Assembly (NCBI GenBank): GCA_041399155.1
Contig: JAWKTI010000002.1
Location: 186,001-250,000, forward strand
Direction of reading: 5' to 3'
Source of the DNA: Zavarzinella sp.
GTDB taxonomy: Bacteria > Planctomycetota > Planctomycetia > Gemmatales > Gemmataceae
Length of the DNA: 64,000 nt
Below the pieces are notes generated by a model that had not been told where the DNA came from, made no database searches, and saw only the letters and a list, made by a program, of their open reading frames with translations. The stretch's first letter is position 1, and each line of letters opens with the position of its first letter. Below are positions 1-12,309 of the stretch, piece after piece. Position numbers and translations under genes: made by a program.

Positions 1-722
1 CAGAATGGAAACCGGCAGCTGGAACGAAGGGACTGACCGCAGGTGTAAAGATCAAGACCAACGGCATTCTTCCTTCACTTGCGTCTTATTACGATGAAAA
101 GGAACCTTCAACACAACACACGCTTAAGGACATACTTTTCAACCTGCCGTACATTCACCGGACCTACTGCCTCACTTACACTTCGCAGTCCGAAATGTTC
201 GTGCCGATTATGAAGCCCGTGTTCGTCGTGGAGCAAGGCACCAAGAACGTCTATTTCTCGGCTCAACTGTCGGCTCATTACGATGCTGCCATATACACCA
301 ATCGCCTTCCCGCTACCTTCACTGCGAATAATGGTGCGTTGCTTTCTTCATTGTACGTGGAAGTCACTTCGACACGGAAGCCTACTGCTGCGGACATGAC
401 TACCTTGGCGACCTTTGCGAAGTTGTTTCGGAACGATTTGTTTTATATCAACGGGGCACAAACGCTCTGGTACGTCAAGGCGACTGTCAAGGGCAAGAAC
501 CGCTTGCTTCGTCAATCAACCACTTTGACGCTTGCCGCCATGCACAGGCTAAGTGAAGTGTGTCGTTACGCCCCGATGGAACTTGCCAAGTACCTTGAAG
601 GGCAAAAGAACTGGTTGCTCAGTGAATTCATCCGAATGTCGGGTACGCAGTTTATTGACGAAATCGCTTCTGAAATCACGGGCAAGAACTTCTTGGTCCC
701 CAACGTGCGACCGGCTAACTGA
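1..722 (+). CDS. YaaC-like protein, 5' end outside the window
   Basis: The reading frame is open from base 3 to the TGA at 720-722, giving 239 visible residues with no start in the window, so this is the C-terminal part of a longer protein. An internal ATG at 195 is not needed. The segment around LKDILFNLPYIHRTY and the C-terminal block of aromatic and aliphatic residues ending near ITGKNF resemble the YaaC-like family (PF14175). I recognise this from memory and hold it tentatively. The YaaC function is unknown to me. The gene ends 9 nt before the next start and sits two genes upstream of hsdR in the same direction, so it is probably cargo inserted within a type I restriction operon. Confidence 0.5.
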   Translation, partial: EWKPAAGTKGLTAGVKIKTNGILPSLASYYDEKEPSTQHTLKDILFNLPYIHRTYCLTYTSQSEMFVPIMKPVFVVEQGTKNVYFSAQLSAHYDAAIYTNRLPATFTANNGALLSSLYVEVTSTRKPTAADMTTLATFAKLFRNDLFYINGAQTLWYVKATVKGKNRLLRQSTTLTLAAMHRLSEVCRYAPMELAKYLEGQKNWLLSEFIRMSGTQFIDEIASEITGKNFLVPNVRPAN

Positions 723-731
723 GGGTGTCGT

Positions 732-1244
732 GTGAAAGTTTATGTTGCATGTGCCCTGACTCACGTTCCCCGCAACCATTTTGCGGATTACACCGGCTTC
801 TTGCACGGCTTAGCGGGTCGTCTGTCGCGCGACGGTGGGCATGAAGTGAAGTACGCACTGGTAAACAGTGATCCGCAATTGGCAACGAAGCCTTTCGATG
901 AACGTGCCCGGTTGTGTTACCTCTGGGACGCTCGGATGGTCCAAGACGCCGAAGTGGTTGTAGCAGAGTGCAGCTTCCCGTCAATTGGGTTGGGAATCGA
1001 GTTACAAATCGCAGCCGAGAACGAGACGCCCATCATCATTATATTTCGGGACTTTCACGACAATCGTGCCGCCCCTGTCAATTACGTCAACCCCGATCAT
1101 ACCGAACATGAATTGCAAATTGGTGATGGCTTTGTGTCGTTGATGGCCCTTGGTCTTCCGACTGTTTTCAAAATTCATCGGTACTCGCAAGAAGAAGAGG
1201 CCATCCGACAAGTGAACGAGTCGCTCAAGTTGCTCGAACAGTAA
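732..1244 (+). CDS. Nucleoside 2-deoxyribosyltransferase-like protein
   Basis: This is a 170-residue protein starting with GTG at 732, preceded by GAGG at 721-724. It begins MKVYVACALTHVP, then has a segment LWDARMVQDAEVVVAECSFPSIGLGIELQIA in which an Asp-rich turn and a Glu in the G-x-E position match the nucleoside 2-deoxyribosyltransferase / SLOG-like Rossmann fold (PF05014). Members transfer deoxyribosyl groups between bases, or bind nucleotides. Which of these applies here cannot be read from sequence. It lies in an operon-like row with the YaaC-like gene (9-nt gap) and hsdR (12-nt gap). That placement suggests an accessory role in a restriction or defence locus rather than nucleotide salvage. 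Confidence 0.6.
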   Translation: MKVYVACALTHVPRNHFADYTGFLHGLAGRLSRDGGHEVKYALVNSDPQLATKPFDERARLCYLWDARMVQDAEVVVAECSFPSIGLGIELQIAAENETPIIIIFRDFHDNRAAPVNYVNPDHTEHELQIGDGFVSLMALGLPTVFKIHRYSQEEEAIRQVNESLKLLEQ

Positions 1245-1256
1245 GGTGGTGAAGTC

Positions 1257-4460
<3,204 letters not shown>

Positions 4461-4496
4461 ACAATTTCGATTTTCCTTAAAAAAACCGAACCAAAC

Positions 4497-4525
4497 TTGA
4501 CATTTACACGTTTTTTTGCCACAAT
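4497..4525 (+). promoter_or_regulatory. Sigma-70-like promoter of the small terminase gene
   Basis: A perfect TTGACA (4497-4502) and CACAAT (4520-4525) are separated by exactly 17 nt. The site lies 36 nt after the hsdR stop and 16 nt before an AGGAG ribosome binding site, which supports independent transcription of the terminase module. Confidence 0.6.
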
Positions 4526-4553
4526 AGGTGAATATAAGTATAGGAGTGCTGTT

Positions 4554-5042
4554 TTGGAATTAGCACTTTCTCCCACTTTAAATGATCGTCAAAAACGGTT
4601 TTGTTTAGAGTATCTTGTTGACCAGAATGCGACACAAGCTGCCCTACGAGCTGGTTACAGTCCGCTTTCTGCCCGCCAGATCAGTTCCGAACTCATGGCT
4701 CGACCTGATGTTAGGACCGAAATCGACCGCCTGTCTGCAGAATGTGCCGGAAAGTTGCAAATAAGTGTCGACTGGGTTTTGCAGTCTCTGATGGAAGAAT
4801 TGCGGATTGCCCAGGGACAGGTGCCAGGCCCATCAGGTAAGGTTAAGTCCAACCCAGGGAAATGCATTCGCATCCTTTACCTGTTAGGGAAATTTCTAGG
4901 TATGTGGAATGGTCCCACGAAACGTGAGACAGTACCTGAACCTGTCCCTATGGGACAAAACTTCGACTTATCAAAACTATCTGATGATGAACTAGAAATG
5001 CTGAACAAAATTACAAAAAAGGCATGTGGTATCACCAACTGA
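4554..5042 (+). CDS. Phage-type terminase small subunit
   Basis: This is a 162-residue protein from TTG 4554, chosen because AGGAG (4542-4546) sits 7 nt upstream. A longer reading from 4497 would start inside the promoter. The N-terminal block LNDRQKRFCLEYLVDQNATQAALRAGYS is the hallmark of the terminase small-subunit family (PF03592), a DNA-binding helix-turn-helix that recognises pac/cos sites. The rest is charged and helical, ending in SDDELEMLNKI. In phages this protein selects DNA for packaging with the large ATPase subunit. No large subunit, portal or capsid gene is visible here. An isolated terS next to integrase, excisionase and a replication ATPase is the arrangement known from phage satellites. 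Confidence 0.85.
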   Translation: MELALSPTLNDRQKRFCLEYLVDQNATQAALRAGYSPLSARQISSELMARPDVRTEIDRLSAECAGKLQISVDWVLQSLMEELRIAQGQVPGPSGKVKSNPGKCIRILYLLGKFLGMWNGPTKRETVPEPVPMGQNFDLSKLSDDELEMLNKITKKACGITN

Positions 5043-5100
5043 CAACTCTGTAATCGTCAGCGCCTGTTGAGGAGAATTTTTTGAATTGTTAAACTGAACT

Positions 5101-5214
5101 GAACGGGAAGGTTCGGCGGGTTGCAAACCGACGGACCAAGCGAACGGGGATCGGTGCGGGGATTCACCTTTCACTCGCCCGACCCCGTTCGGTCCGTACT
5201 TGAAAGGTGATGGA
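5101..5214 (+). promoter_or_regulatory. Structured leader that can sequester a ribosome binding site
   Basis: Two perfectly complementary helices are interleaved here. In the first, 5131-5137 plus 5142-5149 pair with 5183-5197 (15 bp with a 4-nt bulge). In the second, 5164-5173 pair with 5201-5210 (10 bp), and the latter strand contains the Shine-Dalgarno AAAGGTG of the gene starting at ATG 5215. The order left1-left2-right1-right2 makes them a pseudoknot or mutually exclusive. A further GAACGGG copy at 5101-5107 could compete for the first helix. The pairing is seen in the sequence, and the regulatory role is inferred. Confidence 0.5.
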
Positions 5215-6771
5215 ATGAACGAGAATACTAGGCCAATGCCCACTGGTGCATTTGCGCATTTCGACCTACCAACCATTTTCCGTGCCGCTGTAGAACTCGC
5301 CGAAACAATCGCGGGTATACCTGAGGGCATCTTTGATGTTGAAGATACTGCGGAAAACATGCCACAAAATTATGAAGAATTGGTATCTCCAAAATTTGAA
5401 TGGATATTTGAAAAAGAGAAATATACTAGGCGAATTCGGGAAGAAACTCAGCGATTGAAGCTGTCCTTGGGTGCTATCGGACCGCTCGAATTTCGCAATG
5501 GTGAAACTGATGGAGGTCCACAATGGGATAGCTACAAGCAAAGATTCATTAACACAGTCCATGATCGGGTTGTAAGGCTTGCCCTGTATAAGTTGGCCCT
5601 GGCCGCAATTGATCTTTCAGGTTTTGGATATTGGAAAGGGCAACAGCAAATGCGAGAATCTGGGTTTCAGTTGCTCAAGTGGGGATTAGCTCAACTTTGG
5701 AAAGGCATGTCCAAAACAGAGCGAGAGCTCGTAAGGGACCGCTTGTCACACACCGAAAAGGTGATTGGGTGGCCATCGGACGAAAATAACGACCCAATGG
5801 CTTACAACGGACCCGAGGAAATCCCAATAAGTCATCAGAATCGAATTATCGCTAACTTCTATTCTTGTCCACCAAGCTATCTGGACGATTTTCATAACTC
5901 TGAAAATACTCGGATCCGGCAAGAACTGGAAAGGTATCTGCGACGAGCAAGCCTGGATCAGTTCGTCGAGATGGCTGATGAAACTTTTCAAGCACTTGAG
6001 TCGATTGCCGCTAGTGATTTCGATTCCCAAAAAGAATGGCTCGATTTGCGATATAAAGCCTTCTGGAATTTGCAGTGTTTAATGAGAGCAAACGACATAG
6101 CACCCGTTACAGGCTGGCCCGATGCAGCGATACAGCATCGAACAGTGCTAGCCGATTCAGCCTCGGTTTTATTTAGAATCATTGGTGGAACTACAGAAAT
6201 CACATCAACGATCAAGCCAGCGGAAGAGGAAGAGTCGATGAAACGATTCAAAGACGCAATCCTGCATCTTAGAAACGCTATCGAAACTCAATTTATCGAA
6301 CACCTGCTCGCTGGCCCTGATGATGTAAGATTATCACCAAAAGAAAGGTCAATGCTTGAAGTCCAACTTCGGATACCACGACCCCCAAAACATCATAAGA
6401 AACTAAATCAGATCCTCAATAATCACTTGGAAGTGCATCCGCAAACGTCAAATTCTAAGCGAAAATTGAAAAAAAATGGTGAATCATCAACTGAGTCCCT
6501 ATTGCTAGCTGCTCTGACTTTGCATCACGAGTACAGCGAAGGAGGTTGTATGAACCATGAACCGATAGGTTGCAGAAAATTAGCTGAATTAGCTGGAGTA
6601 TCCGCAGGTTCTGCTACGGCATTTTTCAAAAAGCATTTTGAACAAAAGCCAAACGTAGGGTACAAAGGATACAAAATAAAATGTCTAAATGGCCAAATTA
6701 AAAGATTTTTTATGCAGTTGGAAAGGGAACCTCGATTTAGTCAGCTTAATTTTGATCCGGAAGAGATTTAA
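5215..6771 (+). CDS. Unrecognised island protein with a C-terminal winged-helix-like segment
   Basis: The product is 518 residues from ATG 5215, preceded by AAAGGTG. A TTG at 5200 is an alternative start but lies before that ribosome binding site. I do not recognise the family. Most of the protein is charged, helical and soluble, without a signal peptide or membrane segment. Near the C terminus, CRKLAELAGVSAGSATAFFKKHF reads as a helix-turn-helix, so DNA binding is plausible. It sits between the small terminase gene and the excisionase gene, behind a leader able to hide its ribosome binding site. That context suggests a regulatory or replication role in the mobile element, but the function is unknown. 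Confidence 0.75.
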   Translation: MNENTRPMPTGAFAHFDLPTIFRAAVELAETIAGIPEGIFDVEDTAENMPQNYEELVSPKFEWIFEKEKYTRRIREETQRLKLSLGAIGPLEFRNGETDGGPQWDSYKQRFINTVHDRVVRLALYKLALAAIDLSGFGYWKGQQQMRESGFQLLKWGLAQLWKGMSKTERELVRDRLSHTEKVIGWPSDENNDPMAYNGPEEIPISHQNRIIANFYSCPPSYLDDFHNSENTRIRQELERYLRRASLDQFVEMADETFQALESIAASDFDSQKEWLDLRYKAFWNLQCLMRANDIAPVTGWPDAAIQHRTVLADSASVLFRIIGGTTEITSTIKPAEEEESMKRFKDAILHLRNAIETQFIEHLLAGPDDVRLSPKERSMLEVQLRIPRPPKHHKKLNQILNNHLEVHPQTSNSKRKLKKNGESSTESLLLAALTLHHEYSEGGCMNHEPIGCRKLAELAGVSAGSATAFFKKHFEQKPNVGYKGYKIKCLNGQIKRFFMQLEREPRFSQLNFDPEEI

Positions 6772-6792
6772 TTGATCGTACTGTATAAACTC

Positions 6793-7017
6793 TTGAACAC
6801 TTCAGGCGTTTCATTTCTAAACACCTCATCGGCAAACAAGGATAGTGCTACAAGTGATCGAGCACTCAATATCAGCTAATTTTTCGTCTATAAAGGCCGT
6901 TCAGCGTTCAGTTAAGTATCTGAACACGTCAGAATTTTTCATTTCAGCGCAAGTGTCTGTTTTTCAAGGCAGTTACGTGCAGTCAGCCAAGTGTTCAGCA
7001 AAAAAATCCTGAACACT
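6793..7017 (+). repeat. TGAACAC repeat array upstream of the excisionase gene
   Basis: The 9-mer CTGAACACT occurs as TTGAACACT (6793-6801), CTGAACACG (6920-6928) and CTGAACACT (7009-7017), and inverted as AGTGTTCAG (6990-6998). The last two form a perfect 9-bp inverted repeat with a 10-nt spacer. Two tandem GTTCAG half-sites lie at 6899-6911. Candidates are operators, integrase/excisionase arm sites or replication iterons. The rest of the 6772-7070 intergenic region holds no gene that I can see. Confidence 0.55.
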
Positions 7018-7070
7018 GTGACATAGGTATGGGGCTGCAATTTGTGGTCCGAACTTATGGGCAAAAGAAA

Positions 7071-7292
7071 ATGATTAATTCAAATCAGACAGAAACGAAC
7101 AAATTAGCCCTTCGACCGCGGGAGGCGGCCCGAATGCTGGGTATCAGCGAACGAACCTTATGGACATGGGTCAAACAAGGCAGGATTCCGTGCGTACGGA
7201 TCGGCAACGACAAACGAAAAATCACCCTATTTCCAGCAGATCAGCTGAAAGATTGGCTGGCACAGCAAGCCACCTGCAACGAAACGCTTTAA
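7071..7292 (+). CDS. AlpA/MerR-type excisionase (helix-turn-helix)
   Basis: The product is about 73 residues if the start is ATG 7071. An upstream in-frame ATG at 7029 would add 14 residues that do not look like family sequence. The core LRPREAARMLGISERTLWTWVKQGRIP followed by RIGNDKRKITLFPADQLKDWL is the classical excisionase / AlpA-like winged helix (helix-turn-helix 17 type). Such proteins bend attachment-site DNA and direct integrase towards excision, or activate element transcription. The gene is preceded by the TGAACAC repeats, which are candidate binding sites, and is followed by a GC-rich hairpin. It belongs to the same module as the integrase at 9567. Confidence 0.85.
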   Translation: MINSNQTETNKLALRPREAARMLGISERTLWTWVKQGRIPCVRIGNDKRKITLFPADQLKDWLAQQATCNETL

Positions 7293-7306
7293 ATCCATGA
7301 AACAAA

Positions 7307-7338
7307 GAAGCCCCCGTGGGTCAGATCTCGGGGGCTTC
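7307..7338 (+). terminator. GC-rich hairpin after the excisionase gene
   Basis: GAAGCCCCCG (7307-7316) and CGGGGGCTTC (7329-7338) form a perfect 10-bp stem with a 12-nt loop. It begins 14 nt after the excisionase stop. There is no T-tract after it, so it may be a weak or Rho-assisted terminator, or an RNA processing or stability element at the head of the next transcript. Confidence 0.5.
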
Positions 7339-7360
7339 GCAATCAAACACAAGAATTGTT

Positions 7361-7723
7361 ATGATACCAAATTTTGACATGCAGGAAAAGCCTGAACTAC
7401 CGCCTTGGGGAACGCGGTTCAGCGAAGAACGATTGGAATTGCTGACTGAAATTGAGAAGGCATCCGAACGACTAAAGCTGGCACAGATCTCAGGTGACCC
7501 CGAAGAAATCGAAATAGCTGAACGAGAGCATCAAGAGCTTTACGACCGATGTGCCAAGCATCGGGTAGAAAATGTTAACAACACTCTCGCATTACTGAGA
7601 ATGACTTGTCAGGATGACCCTGGCAGCGTGGCCCAAATTTTTGAATCGATTATTCAAAAGAAAGCCCGCGAAGTAGTTCGACCAGTGGCATTGGCAGTAG
7701 CCCGTTTGGAGGATCGCCAATGA
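7361..7723 (+). CDS. Small hypothetical protein, coupled to the ATPase gene
   Basis: The product is about 120 residues from ATG 7361, because the frame upstream runs through the hairpin at 7307-7338. ATG 7379 is an alternative. The protein is acidic and helical with a heptad-like stretch ERLELLTEIEKASERLKLAQI, suggesting a coiled coil. No known family is recognised. Its last codon overlaps the next start as ATGA at 7720-7723, so it is translationally coupled to the AAA ATPase. It probably serves the replication module of the element. Function unknown. Confidence 0.65.
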   Translation: MIPNFDMQEKPELPPWGTRFSEERLELLTEIEKASERLKLAQISGDPEEIEIAEREHQELYDRCAKHRVENVNNTLALLRMTCQDDPGSVAQIFESIIQKKAREVVRPVALAVARLEDRQ

Positions 7724-9057
7724 GTGACATTATGGATGAGGCCCGCGAACTTGTCGTCAAGAAACCTAAAGCCAAAAAAGGAACGGTTAACTCGGCCAAG
7801 GAAAAAGTAAGGCTAAAACCTGTACTTATTCGCATGGCTGATGTTGAACCCGAAGAGATTCGTTGGTTATGGCCAGGACGGTTAGCAATTGGCAAGCTCT
7901 CTCTATTGGCGGGAATGCCCGGACTTGGGAAATCATTCTTGACCTGCGACATGGCCGCACGAATTTCACGTGGTTGGAAATGGCCTTGCAGCGAAGACCG
8001 TGCCCCATTAGGCGATGTATTGCTCATCGCGGGCGAAGATGGCATTTCGGACACCATCTTACCCAGGCTGATTGCAATAGAAGCTGATGTGAATCGTATC
8101 TATGTTTTGAAGGCGGCTAAGGTGATTGAAGAGGATGGCAAAGAAGCCACCATTGCCTTCGATCTTTCCAACGTGGAATTGATCCGTGACGCACTCGACG
8201 AGTACCCCGAATGCAAATTGGTAGTGATTGATCCAATCGGAAATTATATGGGCGGTAATGTAGACTCGCACCGAGACAACCAAGTGCGTTCTGTCTTGAC
8301 TCCGCTAGCCGACATTGCGGCTGAACGTGGAGTAGCAGTCTTATTAGTTGCCCATCCCCCAAAATCTGTCAGCCTCAATGCAGACGACAATGTTCTTGGG
8401 TCACGTGCCTATACCGGAATCGTCCGATCTGTTTTTCATCTCTTGGCCGATCAGGAAAACAAGCGAAGGCGACTGTTTCTATCGGGCAAGAGTAATATTG
8501 GAGCATTGGCCCCCGGCCTAGCGTTCACGATTGATGGCAACCCCGCACGGGTTGAATGGGAACTGGAACCTCTCGAAGGATTCTATGCCAATGATGCCAT
8601 GCTCTCAATTAGTTCCGACCGTGGCCGAAAATCTCACAAAAGGAACGAAGCTATTGAATGGCTGAAAACTATTTTGGCCAATGGTCCCATGGATAGTACG
8701 GATGTTATTGAAAAAGCGACAACTGCTGGCTTTTCAGAAAAAACCATTCAACGTGCAAAAATTGAGCTTCAGATTATTTCCCGCAAGCACGGGTACACAG
8801 GTAATTGGCAATGGGAATTACCGATCGAAGGTGACCACAATGCCGAAGATTGCCAGGTACCTGACCAAAGATTGCCAGTAGCGGAACAATGTGGCCATCT
8901 TCCGGAAAAACCTGCAGAAAACACTGAATTTTTGGGCAATTTGATCGAAGATGGCCAAATTCCAAACGATCTGACAATCTTCGATGAATTACCTTTGAAA
9001 GCTGACAGCAATACAGGAACCACTGCAAATGGACAAAATGACACCATCTGTATTTGA
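7720..9057 (+). CDS. RepA-like AAA family ATPase (AAA_25)
   Basis: This 445-residue protein has a RecA-type hexameric helicase core. Walker A is GMPGLGKS at residues 65-72, inside LLAGMPGLGKSFLTCDMAARIS. Walker B is LVVIDPIG with Asp171. A sensor-like VLGSRAYTGIVRSVFHL follows. These match the AAA_25 / plasmid RepA helicase group, which unwinds origins in plasmids and integrative elements. The C-terminal part (about 300-445) contains NEAIEWLKTILANGPM, a winged-helix-like segment, then a low-complexity tail. It is coupled to the preceding small gene by ATGA and overlaps the next gene by 29 nt. It is the probable replication helicase of the island. Confidence 0.85.
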   Translation: MSDIMDEARELVVKKPKAKKGTVNSAKEKVRLKPVLIRMADVEPEEIRWLWPGRLAIGKLSLLAGMPGLGKSFLTCDMAARISRGWKWPCSEDRAPLGDVLLIAGEDGISDTILPRLIAIEADVNRIYVLKAAKVIEEDGKEATIAFDLSNVELIRDALDEYPECKLVVIDPIGNYMGGNVDSHRDNQVRSVLTPLADIAAERGVAVLLVAHPPKSVSLNADDNVLGSRAYTGIVRSVFHLLADQENKRRRLFLSGKSNIGALAPGLAFTIDGNPARVEWELEPLEGFYANDAMLSISSDRGRKSHKRNEAIEWLKTILANGPMDSTDVIEKATTAGFSEKTIQRAKIELQIISRKHGYTGNWQWELPIEGDHNAEDCQVPDQRLPVAEQCGHLPEKPAENTEFLGNLIEDGQIPNDLTIFDELPLKADSNTGTTANGQNDTICI

Positions 9058-9472
9058 ACTACTCAATGAAATTGCCAAATTGGGTGTGAAAGTGTCACAC
9101 CAGAGTGGAAACCTAATCCTAGACCCAGCAAGTAAAGTACCACCGAGTACAATTGAGCGCGTCAGAGAAATGAAGTCTGAATTGGTGAAATGGTTGACAA
9201 ATGCCCAAACGGTTCACCCCGAGCACCAGCAGATGTTTACCCTCATTGCGATGATGAAACAAGCTCAGGAAAGGCTGGTGCGAGCACTTGATGACGAAGG
9301 GCGAAAAATAGGGTGGCCCCGTATTCAGTTGTCGACTCATCTGCATTTGTTGGAAGGAGAGCAGAACTGGAAAATTTTTTTAACCCATCCTTGTCGTGAT
9401 CCAGACCTATTAAAGTTATTGCTCGACGCGATACTACTGAAGCGAACTGCGTACACTGGGTCAGGAAAATAA
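9029..9472 (+). CDS. Small protein with a TubC-like N-terminal helical domain
   Basis: The product is 147 residues from ATG 9029, with AGGA ten nt upstream. The first 29 nt overlap the ATPase gene in another frame. The N terminus, reading ELLNEIAKLGVKVSHQSGNLILDP then IERVREMKSELVKWL, resembles the small helical TubC_N-type docking fold often seen at the start of replication or primase proteins in planctomycete islands. This recognition is tentative. The C-terminal half is unassigned. Gene order (ATPase, this gene, integrase) suggests a role in replication or excision of the element. Confidence 0.6.
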   Translation: MDKMTPSVFELLNEIAKLGVKVSHQSGNLILDPASKVPPSTIERVREMKSELVKWLTNAQTVHPEHQQMFTLIAMMKQAQERLVRALDDEGRKIGWPRIQLSTHLHLLEGEQNWKIFLTHPCRDPDLLKLLLDAILLKRTAYTGSGK

Positions 9473-10866
9473 TTTTACTGCAATTTACAAACAAACTGAC
9501 ATTCTGAAAACTTTCAGCAAGCAGTTATAGTAACAATTCGATATTTCGTGAAAGGACGTGAAGATTATGGCAACGATTGGAAATGATACAAATGGGCGGA
9601 AGCGAATTTTATTCGTGGCACCCGATGGAAGCCGGAAAACAATTCGGCTGGGCAAATGCGACAAAAAGAATGCCGAAGCAATCGTTCGACATGTGGAAAA
9701 TCTTCTCGCAAGTAAAATGAGCGGGCAACCAGTACCGCGGGAAACTGCGGCCTGGCTTGCAAATGCGGGCGAGCAACTTAAGGACCGACTTGCACGTGCA
9801 GAACTGATCGAACCGGTACAAACCATGACTGTGGCTGATTTTTTGAATCAGTGGCAGGACAACAAGAAAGCAGCGGGACACAAAATTGCTTCAATGGTCG
9901 CATGGGGACAAACCGCTACCGAATTAACCAAATTATTCGGCAACAGAGCGATTGCAAGTTTGACCCATGCCGATGGTGAGAAATTCCGAGCCACGATGCA
10001 GAATCGGGGATTAAGGCCCACGACCATTTCGAAAAGGTTGGGGCATTCAAGACAAATGCTAGAAGATGCAGTGCGACTGGCACATATCACCGTCAACCCT
10101 TGGACACATGTTCGACAAAGAAGTGGTGATCAATCGGAACGCCGCGCCTACGTTTCACTGGATCAAATTCAACAAGTTATTGAACACTGTCCGTCGGTTC
10201 ACTGGAAACTGTTAGTAGCTTTAGCCCGTTATGCCGGTGTGCGAGTGCCATCGGAAGCGTTTTCGCTGACATGGGGCGATGTGGACTGGGAACGCGGGCG
10301 ATTGAATGTACCATCACCCAAAACGGAACACCTTGGGAAAACTCATCGTGTGATTCCATTATTTCCATTGTTGCGCCCGTACCTGGAAGAAGCTTTCGAT
10401 CAGGCGATTGAAGGGAGTGTGTACGTTTTTCCAGAACAGTGGTTAAAGCGTGCCCAAGGACCACGGGGGTGGGCAAATGCAAATTTAAGAACAACCTTTG
10501 AGAAAATCATCCGTAGAGCACATGTGGAACCTTGGCCAAGAATGTTCCACTCATTACGGGCAAGCTGCGAATCCGATCTGGCCCAGAGTTTCCCACTGGC
10601 CATTGTTACGAAATGGTTGGGGAATACACCAAGTGTTGCCCTGCGTCACTACGTGGATCCTACAGATGTGGCATTTGATCAAGCGTTGGTATGGCAACCC
10701 AAGGCAAAAAGCGGCACAGAATCCGGCACACCAGTGGCACAAAAAGCGGCACAGCAACCAGATGCAATGAGTTGCAACGAGACTATCGATTTGACGCAAA
10801 GTGTTGCGAATCAAGAAGATATGCAACATCCTGCAAGTTGTGACAATTACATTGTCTTCCAACATA

Positions 10867-11259
<393 letters not shown>

Positions 11260-11478
11260 TTTCACTAAACAACCCGCCAAGTGGGATACATTGTCCTCAG
11301 CCTGCGCTGGCTCTTCTGACCCCACTACAGTAGATCGTCATTCTACCAAAAAGATTCTACTCTGGTGGGCAAATCTAATTTTTGGCTGCACTTCACCATG
11401 GGGATTCTGCCAGATCCATTGATCTCATGCCGGATATTGCGACAATAACTTTTTACAACGGGTTACCACGGAGTTGCC

Positions 11479-12309
11479 ATGTTTACGCTAAGTGCTTTTG
11501 CCGACGAAATTTCGCCCAACCCACTGGAACAGATTCAGGTACTGAAAACCTGTGCGATCCGTTACATCGAATTTCGTTCCATTTACTCCACCAACGTGCT
11601 GGCACTCAGCGATCAGCAGATTGCCGAATTCAAGAAAGTTCTCGACGATCATGGCATTGGCATCAGTGCGATTGGGTCTCCAATCGGCAAAATCAAAATC
11701 GACGACCCGTTTGAGCCACATCAGGCAAAGTTTTTGCGGGCGATCGAGCTCTGTAAAGTCTTTAATACTCGGAACATACGCATTTTCAGTTATTACCCAC
11801 CAGACAACTTCGACGGCAACTGGGAACCTTGGCGCAGTGCGGTGTTTGATCGTCTGAACGACCATGTGGCGGTGGCGGCCAAGCACAATGTGCAGTTATT
11901 TCATGAAAATGAGCACCGAATTTATGGCGATTCGCCAGAACGACTGGCTGATTTGTATGCCAATATCCAAAGCCCGCACTTCAAAGCGGCCTTCGACCCC
12001 GCCAATTTTGTGTTCTGTGGGTACGATCCAATTGCCGGGTGGGAGGCAAGCAAGGCACACATGGCTCATTTTCACGTGAAAGACTGGGCAACAGGTGCCC
12101 CACACGGCAGTATCCCTGGTGAAGGGGAAGGACAGTTTCCACGCATCGTAAGTGAAGCAGTGGCAATGGGTTACAGCGGTTTTGCGACGATGGAACCTCA
12201 CCTGTTAGGTGGGGGACCAACCGGTGGCATGACCGGACCAGAATTGTTTCCGAAAGCCGTGGCTGCATTCCGCAAAATTGTGGAACAGGCCGGGGGAAGC
12301 CACCAGTGA
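11479..12309 (+). CDS. Sugar phosphate isomerase/epimerase family protein
   Basis: The product is 276 residues, starting MFTLSAFADEISPNPLEQI, with no signal peptide. It has the xylose-isomerase-like TIM barrel pattern (PF01261): an early aspartate/glutamate strand YIEFRS, LFHENEHRIYGDS around the metal-binding glutamate, FDPANFVFCG, HFHVKDW and a terminal TMEPH. The metal ligands appear to be present, so it is probably active on a keto- or inositol-type sugar, but the substrate cannot be told. Its stop overlaps the next start as GTGA at 12306-12309, so the two genes are translationally coupled. Confidence 0.85.
   Translation: MFTLSAFADEISPNPLEQIQVLKTCAIRYIEFRSIYSTNVLALSDQQIAEFKKVLDDHGIGISAIGSPIGKIKIDDPFEPHQAKFLRAIELCKVFNTRNIRIFSYYPPDNFDGNWEPWRSAVFDRLNDHVAVAAKHNVQLFHENEHRIYGDSPERLADLYANIQSPHFKAAFDPANFVFCGYDPIAGWEASKAHMAHFHVKDWATGAPHGSIPGEGEGQFPRIVSEAVAMGYSGFATMEPHLLGGGPTGGMTGPELFPKAVAAFRKIVEQAGGSHQ

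Noticed and set aside
4497..4553. Upstream TTG start at 4497 for the small terminase gene
   Set aside because: It falls on the TTGACA promoter hexamer and has no ribosome binding site. TTG 4554 has AGGAG at ideal spacing and matches the family N terminus.
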